In this document: piece by piece, positions 16,457-23,957 of the stretch | Layout of the letters: the number at the start of each line of letters is the position of its first letter | Position numbering within the stretch: the first letter of the stretch is position 1 | NCBI GenBank assembly: GCA_963848355.1 | Contig: CAWKDG010000014.1 | Span: forward strand, 1-64,000 | Direction of reading: 5' to 3' | DNA: 64,000 nucleotides | Source: CAWKDG01 sp963848355 | GTDB taxonomy: Bacteria > Actinomycetota > Acidimicrobiia > Acidimicrobiales > UBA8190 | Notes under the pieces: generated by a model | What the model was told of the DNA's origin: nothing | The model's input: the letters and a program-made list of their open reading frames with translations, nothing else | Database searches by the model: none | Position numbers and translations under genes: made by a program

Positions 16457-17758
16457 TCAGCAGGGCGTCGGATTGAAGGGCCCGGTCCCCGGCACCGCCG
16501 TCGTGGGCGGGGACTGCGTGGTCCCCGAGGGCGACGACGGTGTCACCGGGGCCGTGGTGGTGGGCGGAATGGTCACCGGATTTCCATAGACGTCGAGGGG
16601 GGCGGTCACCACCTCGCTGGGCTGGACGCCCAGGAACTGGGCGATCACCTGCTCGGCGGCCGGTTCCTGCACCACCTCCACGTCCCCCCCGGCCGGGGAG
16701 TACTCCCCCGTCGTCGGCAGCGTCGCCGTCTGGAGGTTGGAACCGGAGAAGGCGTGGTACTTCTGGGCCAGGGAGAGCAGATCGCCGCCCGACATGTCCT
16801 GGTCGACGGTCACGTCGTGCACGGCCGACCCGAGAAAGGCGTTGATCGTCAGCGGGTTGTAGCTCGAGCGCGCCTTGTCGATGGTCGCCTCGATGATGGC
16901 GTTCTGGCGCTGGATCCGACCGAGGTCGCCGCTGCCGTCGGCCACCCAGTATCCGGGACTCACCTCGTACTGGTAGAAGCGCGACCTCGCGAGGGCCAGT
17001 GCCGTGTTGCCGTTGAGCGTCTGACAACCGGCCCGGGGGATGAAAAGCCCTGAATTGTTGTTCCCGTCGTCGTCATCCCGGACGGGGTAGTCGAAGTTCA
17101 GGTTGATCCCGTTCACGGCGTTCACCAGGTTGATCAGGCCGGTGAAGTCGATGATCACGAAGTGGGAGATGGGGATGCCGAAGGTGTTCTCGATGGTGCG
17201 GATGAGCGGGTCGGGCCCGTAGTTGTAGGCCGCGTTGATCTTGCTTTCCCGAGCCAGAGGCGAATTCGCCGGCAGCCCCGACAGCTCGACGTAGGTGTCC
17301 CGGGGGATGGACAGCAGCCGGGCCGTGCCCGAAGCCGGGTCGACGTGGAGGACCTTGATGGTGTCACTGCGTTGGCCGCCGACGAGCGAGGCGCTGCCGA
17401 AGGCCCGGGACGCCCCGCCCGTGTTCCCGGCCCTTGAGTCCGAGCCCACGATGAGCACGTTGTAGGGGGTGCCGTCGGCCACGGCGGCACACGCTTTGCA
17501 CTTGATCGAGTGGATCTCGCCCAGACGGAACTGGAGGTAGCCGTACACACTCCCGGCACCGACGAGGGTGACGGCCACGAAGATGACGGCCACCCGCAGG
17601 ATCCGTTCCGCCGTCCGGCGGCGCCTCTTGCGCCTCGGTGCCACGGGCGTTGCTCCGGCAGTGGCGCCCGCTGGTGTACCCCCGTGACGCTTCCGGCCAG
17701 CGGCGACATGCCGTCCGCGCCGGGGCGCATCAGGACCGGTTTCGACACGGCGCGCCAT
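16457..17758 (-). CDS. LytR-CpsA-Psr (LCP) family cell-wall glycopolymer ligase
   Basis: A 433-residue membrane-anchored enzyme expected to attach polyprenyl-phosphate-linked glycopolymers to peptidoglycan. A basic N-terminal tail of about 45 residues is followed by one membrane helix (about 51-75, ILRVAVIFVAVTLVGAGSVY). The LCP domain shows NVLIVGSDSRAG, RSDTIKVLHVDPASG, LLSIPRDTYVEL, KINAAYNYGP and ALALARSRFY, including the Arg and Asp residues that hold the pyrophosphate. The C-terminus is Pro/Thr-rich and ends in Cys. A small pair, CKAC, follows the helix. The start at 17758 is the ATG before the basic tail; the open frame upstream is not protein-like. Confidence 0.92.
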   Translation of the reverse strand: MARRVETGPDAPRRGRHVAAGRKRHGGTPAGATAGATPVAPRRKRRRRTAERILRVAVIFVAVTLVGAGSVYGYLQFRLGEIHSIKCKACAAVADGTPYNVLIVGSDSRAGNTGGASRAFGSASLVGGQRSDTIKVLHVDPASGTARLLSIPRDTYVELSGLPANSPLARESKINAAYNYGPDPLIRTIENTFGIPISHFVIIDFTGLINLVNAVNGINLNFDYPVRDDDDGNNNSGLFIPRAGCQTLNGNTALALARSRFYQYEVSPGYWVADGSGDLGRIQRQNAIIEATIDKARSSYNPLTINAFLGSAVHDVTVDQDMSGGDLLSLAQKYHAFSGSNLQTATLPTTGEYSPAGGDVEVVQEPAAEQVIAQFLGVQPSEVVTAPLDVYGNPVTIPPTTTAPVTPSSPSGTTQSPPTTAVPGTGPFNPTPC

Positions 17759-17829
17759 AGGGCCAGAACGGTACCAGCGCCCCTCGCTCCGTCCCGAGCG
17801 CGCGTCGTCGTCCTCGGGGGCCCGCGCCC

Positions 17830-18642
17830 TCAGCCTTGGAGGTGGCCCAACACCAGGTCGGCGACGGCGGCGGGGCGCTCGAGAGTGGCCATGTGCGCGG
17901 CACCGTCGAGGTCGACGAGCCGGGCGTCGGGGATGCCGGCCACGTACGCCTCGGCGTGGGCGCGGGGCACGATGCCGTCGTGACGCCCGTGCACGACGAG
18001 CGCCGGCGCGCTGATCCGGCCCAGCCGACCCCGGAGCTTGGGGTTGTGCAGGTAGGGATTCCACCCGAGCTTGGCCGTCGCCGCCTGGGCCTGGATCACG
18101 GGCCGGATGAGGTCGAACGGAATCTGCTCCGCAGATCCCTCGGCCAGGGCCAGAGCCCGCATCATCTGAGCCACCGGGTGGTCGGGATCGGCGTACAGAT
18201 CGGCCGCCAGCTGGTCGAGAGGACGCCCGAATATCTCCTTGATGGGCTCGCCGTCGACGTAGAGCCCGACGGCGTTGACGAGGACGACGCGTCTGACCCG
18301 TTCGGGCCACCGCGTCGCCAGTTCGGCGACCAACCATCCGCCGAGGGACAGGCCGACAAGGTCCACCCGGGCGATGTCGAGCCGGTCGAGGACATCGAGC
18401 AGGTGGAAGCTGGCGTCCTCGATGTCGTCAATGGCCTCGAGGCCCTCCGAGGCACCGAAGCCGGGAAAGACCGGAGCCACGACACGGCAGTTGTCGGCCA
18501 GGCCCTCGAGGAAGGCCATGGCCGCACCCTCTCCCTGCGCCGAATGGAGGTAGACGACGGGCACCGGTCCCCCGCTGCCCCCCTGCCGGATCTCGACCAC
18601 GCCCACCGCCGTCGCCAAGGTGGTGTCCTCGAGGACGGTCAT
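17830..18642 (-). CDS. Alpha/beta hydrolase
   Basis: A 270-residue alpha/beta-fold hydrolase. The nucleophile elbow is GLSLGGW (Ser at about 100), the oxyanion region is YLHSAQGEG, the acid is likely the Asp in VVHGRHDGIVP, and the His is in DGAAHMATLERP. This is a complete Ser-Asp-His triad. The ATG overlaps the stop of the LLM oxidoreductase by four bases, so both are made together. The pairing suggests a degradative step in which an oxidation product is hydrolysed; the substrate is unknown. Confidence 0.88.
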   Translation of the reverse strand: MTVLEDTTLATAVGVVEIRQGGSGGPVPVVYLHSAQGEGAAMAFLEGLADNCRVVAPVFPGFGASEGLEAIDDIEDASFHLLDVLDRLDIARVDLVGLSLGGWLVAELATRWPERVRRVVLVNAVGLYVDGEPIKEIFGRPLDQLAADLYADPDHPVAQMMRALALAEGSAEQIPFDLIRPVIQAQAATAKLGWNPYLHNPKLRGRLGRISAPALVVHGRHDGIVPRAHAEAYVAGIPDARLVDLDGAAHMATLERPAAVADLVLGHLQG

Positions 18643-19802
18643 GGGTGCGCCTCTCCGGTCCTGTCGCCGGCGGCCCCGAAGCGTTGGCGCAAACGTGGCA
18701 TCACCTCGGTGGCGAACAGGGTGAGGTTCCTGTGGGTGTCCTCTGCCGGCAGGGTACCGAGTTGGAAGAGACCGAGGAGGTTCCCCACGCCCAGGCGCTC
18801 GATGTTGGCCCCGAGCTGTTCGGCCACCGTGTCGGGTGACCCGACCATGGCGTACTGGCCGTCCACCACCTCCTGCCACGTCTTCAGGTTGAGGGCGAAC
18901 GTCCCTGCTCCCTTCAGGACGTTCTCGACCGATCTCACCGACGTGTAGCCCGGCGGCGAGATGTTGATCCCCGGCAGCAGCCGTCGGACGAAGTACCAGA
19001 AGTGGTCTTCGTACCGTCGGCGGGCCTCGGCATCGGTATCGGCCACGAAGATGGGGACCAGCCAACCCAGTTGCGAAGGATCGGCCTCGTAGCCCTCGGC
19101 CCGGCAGGCGTCGCGCATCAACGAGAACATCCGCTCGAACACGCTGATGTGGAAGTACGGGATACCCATGTAGGCGTAGCGGTGCTTGGCCACGAACTCC
19201 AACGTCTCGAGCGATCCGACCCCCGGGATCCAGACCTCGGGATGTGGCTGCTGCACGGGGCGGGGCCAGGTGTTCACGTAGCGGAGCTTGTAGTGCTTGC
19301 CTATGTATTCGAAAGGACCCGGTTCCGTCCACGCCTTGATGATCAGGTCGTGCGCCTCGGCGAACCGCTCACGGGCGTGCGCCGGGTTCATCGAGAAGGA
19401 GTAGTACTCGGGGCCGCCGCCGACGACCATGCCGGCGATGAGACGCCCGCCGCTGATGCAGTCGATCATGGCGAATTCCTCGGCCACGCGGGTAGGGGGA
19501 TCGTAGAGAGGTAGGGCGTTGCCGACGACGGCGATACGGACCCTCGTCGTCTGCCGGGCCAGGATCGAGGCGATCAGATTGGGTGACGGCATGATGCCGT
19601 AGGCGTTCTGATGGTGCTCGTTGACGCACACCCCGTCGAAGCCGACCTCCTCGGCGTACAACAGCTCGTCGATGTAGCGGTTGTAGATCTGGCCCCCGAG
19701 GGCCGGGTCGTAGAGCTCGTTCGGGCACGTGATCCACGCCGGTCCGTCATAGTCCGGCGGCAGCCCGGGATAGGGCATGAGATGGAAGCTGAAGAAACGC
19801 AC
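18639..19802 (-). CDS. LLM class flavin-dependent oxidoreductase
   Basis: A 387-residue luciferase-like monooxygenase-fold protein. The conserved segments are EEVGFDGVCVNEHHQNAYG, RIAVVGNALPLYDPPTRVAEEFAMIDCISGGR, and GSPDTVAEQLG near the C-terminus. Such enzymes use FMN or, often in Actinomycetota, coenzyme F420; which one cannot be told here. The GTG at 19802 begins MRFFSFHLMPYPG, the conserved first strand; the open frame upstream to 20021 is not conserved in style. It is the first gene of a pair with the alpha/beta hydrolase. Confidence 0.88.
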   Translation of the reverse strand: MRFFSFHLMPYPGLPPDYDGPAWITCPNELYDPALGGQIYNRYIDELLYAEEVGFDGVCVNEHHQNAYGIMPSPNLIASILARQTTRVRIAVVGNALPLYDPPTRVAEEFAMIDCISGGRLIAGMVVGGGPEYYSFSMNPAHARERFAEAHDLIIKAWTEPGPFEYIGKHYKLRYVNTWPRPVQQPHPEVWIPGVGSLETLEFVAKHRYAYMGIPYFHISVFERMFSLMRDACRAEGYEADPSQLGWLVPIFVADTDAEARRRYEDHFWYFVRRLLPGINISPPGYTSVRSVENVLKGAGTFALNLKTWQEVVDGQYAMVGSPDTVAEQLGANIERLGVGNLLGLFQLGTLPAEDTHRNLTLFATEVMPRLRQRFGAAGDRTGEAHP

Positions 19803-20215
19803 GGCAGCGGCCCCTTCGTCACCGGTCGACCGACGGTGCCGGCCATCGTACCGCCAGGACGCCGCCGACGAAGGGCTGATCGGATCAGGTCGTGAGCAAT
19901 GGACCCAGATAGCGGTCCGGCATTCGAGGAAACGACCGGTTGGGAGAACGGCGTCCCGAACCACCGCATAAGGGTGCGTCTTACCGTTTGAGCGGTTCAC
20001 ACCTCGCCCGACCTGGATCACGGTTCGGAATGAAGTGGCCCAGGTCTGACGAGCCCCGGCAGTCTGGTCGCAGTATTGCTTTTACTCGACGAGAGCCCGA
20101 GACAAGGGTTCTCGATCCCTGCGGATAGGGTCGAATGAATCCGCTACCCAAGGATTCGTGGCGCTCTATCGTGGCGTAATGGTTCCATTGGTTTCGACAT
20201 CAATGGTTCCCTATC
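19803..20215. other. Gene-free stretch between LLM gene and mobile element
   Basis: No protein-like frame or RNA gene is evident in these 413 bases. The 9-mer AATGGTTCC occurs twice (20178-20186 and 20202-20210) just outside the left end of the insertion sequence. A T-arm-like hairpin at about 20104-20120 lacks the rest of a tRNA. Confidence 0.6.
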
Positions 20216-20239
20216 TACTTCGACCTGAAAAAGTCGATG
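20216..20239 (+). repeat. Left terminal inverted repeat of the IS
   Basis: Twenty-four bases beginning TACTTCGACCTGAAAAAG and ending CGATG. They match the right end with one mismatch once the group II intron is spliced out in silico. Confidence 0.75.
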
Positions 20240-20334
20240 TGAAAGTCGCCCGTGACCAGCGTGTTTGTGTTGGGAGGGTGCTCGCGTTCCGGCCCGAATG
20301 AAGCAACGATGGCTCCAGTCCCCTTGCGAAGAGA

Positions 20335-21979
20335 TTGGAGCCACCGTTGCTGCGCACCAAAGTAGACGCCCAACAGACGCTATGGGAGGCAATCCTCCCG
20401 CCCGAGCTTTTGCGCCTCCCACCAGGGCTGGAGCAGGTGGACCGCCTGCTCGATGACCCGGTGTTCTTCGAACCGTTCGTCCCCTTCTTCCATCCGGTGA
20501 TCGGCCGGCCGTCCATCCCCATGGAGACGTACCTGCGCATGATGTTCATGCGCTTTCGGTATCGGCTCGGCTTCGAGACCCTGTGTGCCGAGGTGACTGA
20601 CAGCCTGGCCTGGCGGCGCTTCTGCCGCATCGGCATCACCGACGCCGTGCCGCACCCCACCACTCTCATGAAGATCACCACCCGCTGCGGCGAGCAGGCG
20701 GTGGACCAGTTGAACGAGGCGCTACTCAAAAAGGCCGATGGCGGCCCACGTGGTGAAGCTCGACCGGGTCCGGGCCGACACCACCGTCGTTCCGGCCAAC
20801 GTCTCGTATCCGACCGACTCGGGCCTCTTGTCGAAGGGCGTGGCCAAGCTGACCAAGACGGTGCGGGCCATCCAGGCGCTCGGTCTGGCCCGCCGGACAC
20901 GCTTTCGGGACCGGACGCGCTCGGTGCGCCGCCGGGCCCATCAGATCGCCGCGTGGCTGCGCCGGCGCAGCGGCGACGCCAAAGACGAGGTGCTCGCACT
21001 CACCGGGGAGCTGGCCCGGATCGCCGACGCCGCCATCAAAGACGCCCAGTTCGTGGCGACAAACGCCCGGCGAGCGCTCCTGCGGGCCGGCGACGCCGCG
21101 TCGGGCAAGGCCACGGCTCTGGTGAACGAACTAGAGCGCACCATCTGGGCGGTGGAGCAGATCGTGGCCCAGACCCGCACCCGTCTGGCCGGCGAAGTCC
21201 CCGCCGGTGCCGACCGAGTGGTGTCACTGCACGACACCGATGCCCGCCCCATCCCAAGGGACGACTCGGGCGTCCCGTCGAGTTCGGATACAAGGCGCAG
21301 GTCACCGACAACGTCCAGGGCATCGTCCTCGACCATATGGTGGAGAAGGGCAACCCGCCCGATGCCCCCATGCTCGCTCCGGCCATCACCCGGGTCACGA
21401 AGCTCTTCGGCAAGGTGCCCAAGGCGGTCACCGCCGATCGCGGCTATGGCGAAGCGAAGGTGGAGACCGAGCTCGAGTCCATGGGTGTCAAGCACGTCGC
21501 CATCCCGCGACGGGGCCGGCCCGGCCCCAAGCGTCAGGAGGTCGAGTTCTCGCCGCGCTTTCGCAAGCTCGATCAAGTGGCGTACCGGTTCGGAAGGTCG
21601 GATCGCACACTTGAAGCGATCCTGGGGGTGGGAACGGACCGTGCTCGACGGCATCGACGGTGCGCGCACGTGGTGCGGATGGGGCGTGCTCGCCCACAAC
21701 GCCACCAAGATCTCCGTTCTCATAGAAGAACGAGAAACGAAGACCGGTTCAACGCCAACCGGCCGACCAACAGCCACCGGACCACCGGGCCGTCATCCAC
21801 CACCACCGAAGACATTGTGCCGCCTGATCCGTCCCCGTCCTCTCCCGTCGCGCCCCCGGTCCGGAAACGACCAGAAACTGGGGGCGAAAGTGACCGGAGA
21901 GGTCGGGACCGGGCCTCACGCGGGCACTCAGAGGTCCGTCACGCCGAAGGCGCGTCCATGCCTGCATCGGCTTTGGTGA
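20335..21979 (+). pseudogene. DDE transposase (DUF772/IS1182-like), three frame breaks
   Basis: The protein starts at a TTG with LLRTKVDAQQTLWEAILPPE and the DUF772 N-terminal domain (RPSIPMETYLRMMFMRFRYR). The middle part continues in a second frame (VVKLDRVRADTTVVPANVSY, with the first catalytic Asp). It then returns to the first frame (GRPVEFGYKAQV, KAVTADRGYGEA, second Asp) and again to the second (EGRIAHLKRSWGW, catalytic Glu). The breaks lie near 20742 (extra G), 21266 (one base missing) and 21583 (extra base). The true C-terminus is unclear: conserved sequence ends near 21720 and the open frame runs to 21979. Either the copy is inactive or these are reading errors. Confidence 0.82.
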
Positions 21980-22014
21980 GTGGCGGGAGGGAACCTCCCC
22001 CTCCCGCTCTCGCA

Positions 22015-22048
22015 GAACCGTACGTGACAGTCTCCCGTCATACGGCTC
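22015..22048 (-). ncRNA. Group II intron domain V
   Basis: On the minus strand the 34 bases begin GAGCCGTATGACGGGAGAC and end CACGTACGGTTC, forming the characteristic domain V hairpin: GAGCCGT pairs with ACGGTTC (including wobble), and a GRGA-type loop caps the stem. This is the catalytic core of the intron. A GC-rich hairpin at 21983-22007 just downstream is domain VI, where the branch-point A should lie. Confidence 0.85.
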
Positions 22049-23352
22049 CCACAGACCGGCGTCGGGTGATCGAGACGAGCTGCCAGTGAGCAAAGAGCGT
22101 GGGCTGGCGCTGTTTACAGCGTGCGAGCCATAGCCCACGCCTTGGCTGGTTTACCTCGTCAGTCGCTTGAACTTCTGCATGGCCCACCGGACGAGGTGCT
22201 CGTCGATGCGCCGCAGCGAGGGAGAACAACTCGGAGTGGTAGAAGACCCCGTAATAGTTGATCCAGCCTCGCACCTGAGGGTTGATGGCCCCGGCGAGGC
22301 CGGACAGGTCCGTGCCACTGCGACGTTTGAGGTGCCAGGCCCTGATCTGCTGGCCTTTCGCCTTCTTCGCCGCGGTGCTCATGGCCGGCAAGAAGCTCAC
22401 GAAGAAGCCCCTGTCGACCACGAGCGAGGCGCCCCCGAAAGGTGTAGCCGAGGAAGTCGAAGCTGGTGTGCTCGTAGTCTCCTCGGCGGTTCGTGTCTTT
22501 GCAGTACACGATCTTCGTCTTGTCGGGGTGCAGCTCGAGACCCAAGGCCCCGAGCCGGTCGGCAATGGCGGCCCGCAAGTGCCGGGCCTGTTCCTCGGTG
22601 TCGCAGTGGGCGACAACGTCATCCGCATAGCGCTCGAACGGACAGCCCGGGAACTCCCGGTCCATCCAACGGTCGAACGCATAGTGCATGAACAGATTGG
22701 CCAACAACGGTGAGATCGGGGACCCCTGTGGGGTCCCCTTCTCTCGTGCGACAAGGGTCCCGTCCGGCATCTGCATCGGGGCTTTAAGCCACCGTTCGAT
22801 GTAGAGCAGGACCCAGCGCTCGTCGGTGTGGTGAGCAACCGCTTTGAGCAACAGATCATGGGGAACGCTGTCGAAGAAGGCCCGGACGTCAAGATCGAGC
22901 ACCCAGTCCTGTCTCCAGCAGCGCTTTCGAGCCACGGCCAGCGCGTCGTGGGCAGAACGCCCAGGACGGTAGCCGTAGCTGTCACGGTGGAAGATCGGCT
23001 CCAGCTTCTCTTCCAGCAGCATCGCTGCTGCGGTCTGGGCCACCCGATCGGCCGTATTCGGCACCCCGAGCGTCCTGACCCCTGCCCCATGGTCCTTCGG
23101 TATCTCCACCGCCCGCACCGGCCCCGGCATGTAGCTCCCCGAGGACATCCGGTTCCACAACTTGTAGAGGTTGTTCCTCTCGTCGTTGCCGAACTCGGTG
23201 ATGCTGACGGCGTCCACGCCCGGTGCCCCGTTGTTGGCCCGGACCTTCTCCCACGCCTCGAAAACGAGGCGCTTGGGAATCTCAAACGACTTCACCTTCT
23301 GCTTCGGTGCCTCCGTCGGCTCCTCCCCCGATAGGGTTGGCCTCGGCGTCAC
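22038..23352 (-). pseudogene. ltrA: Group II intron reverse transcriptase/maturase (LtrA-like), frame breaks
   Basis: Intron-encoded protein needed for splicing and retrohoming. Reverse transcriptase motifs are present in order: GAPGVDAVSI, RTLGVPNTADRVAQ, FHRDSYGYRPGRSAHDAL, LDLDVRAFFDSVPHDLL, GTPQGSPISPLLANLFM and the catalytic YADD in FERYADDVVAHC. The maturase (GIIM) domain, PQVRGWINYYGVFYHSEL, is in another frame after a break near 22437. Further breaks near 22225 and 22170 separate DEHLVRWAMQKFKRL and KQRQPTLFAHWQLVS. No endonuclease (HNH) domain is seen. As read, the protein would not be made whole. Confidence 0.85.
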
Positions 23353-23942
23353 CCTGGTCTGCCCGGCCCCTTCGCTCCAGCCCCATTACAGGGCCTTCAT
23401 CGCTACTACGGGCCGGCCCGCCCCTGTGCCCCGCATCGGTACTCTGCCCCTTGCGGAATCTGCCGCTTGGGGTCCTCCCTCTCGCGGCCAGGGTGGCTGA
23501 ACCTCAGCCCATTTGAACGGCCGATCGGTATCGGGACGACAGGTTCTCCTGTTCCATGCCAGCGCCTGCGACGAGCTCACGCCACCTATACACCGGGCAC
23601 CGCCAGGGCAGCACACAGGCAGCCCCCTGACTCCGAGCACGCCAGATGGCGTGCCCTTCTCCCGAGGATCCTGAACGCCCTCGGTTTCTGATGCCATCGT
23701 TCTATTCTTTCGATGCGTCAGCAGTGGTTCACACATGTTCGTCTTCTCGTCACTCACCTGACCCGCTACTGTCGGGCCTTTTCCGCAACGCTCACCACCC
23801 CGGCTCTTGACCGACGCAGCTTGCGGTGGTTTGGACTCTCCGCCTGCACGGCGAGCCCGGAGGGCCAACCTCCATCACTGGCACAGCACGGTTCATGCTG
23901 ACGACCTACTACATCGTCATCACTCTCACTTTCAGGACACAC

Positions 23943-23956
23943 TTCAGGTCGAAGTA
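23943..23956 (-). repeat. Outer part of right terminal inverted repeat of the IS
   Basis: Reads TACTTCGACCTGAA on the minus strand, identical to the left end. The group II intron begins at the very next base inward; the inner part of the repeat (AAAGCCGATG) lies at 21965-21974, beyond the intron. Confidence 0.75.
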
Positions 23957-23957
23957 A

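Larger units (their letters stand above)
21975..23942 (-). mobile_element. Group II intron, about 1.97 kb
   Basis: On the minus strand the intron starts with GTGTG (complement of 23938-23942), the group II 5' consensus. It ends after a domain VI-like hairpin (21983-22007) with the sequence CACTCAC at the 3' boundary, uncertain by one base. Domain V is intact at 22015-22048. The encoded reverse transcriptase occupies 22038-23352. The remaining about 590 bases at its 5' side (23353-23942) hold no gene and should be domains I-III of the ribozyme. It is inserted within the right inverted repeat of the IS. Confidence 0.85.
20216..23956 (+). mobile_element. Insertion sequence (ISNCY/IS1182-like) with a nested group II intron
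   Basis: The element is bounded by the inverted sequence TACTTCGACCTGAA at 20216-20229 and, reversed, at 23943-23956. Inside are a transposase gene on the plus strand and a group II intron (about 21975-23942) on the minus strand. If the intron is removed, the right inverted repeat extends: the next bases read AAAGCCGATG against AAAGTCGATG on the left. The restored element is about 1.77 kb, usual for such transposases. Clear target-site duplications were not found. The right end lies one base from the stop codon of the secreted-protease gene. Confidence 0.8.

Noticed and set aside
20101..20130. T-arm-like sequence AGGGTTCTCGATCCCT suggesting a tRNA
   Set aside because: The loop lacks the conserved TTCRANY pattern, and no acceptor, D or anticodon arm can be built around it.
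20178..20215. AATGGTTCC direct repeats as target-site duplication of the IS
   Set aside because: Both copies are on the same side of the element; no copy lies next to the right end at 23957.
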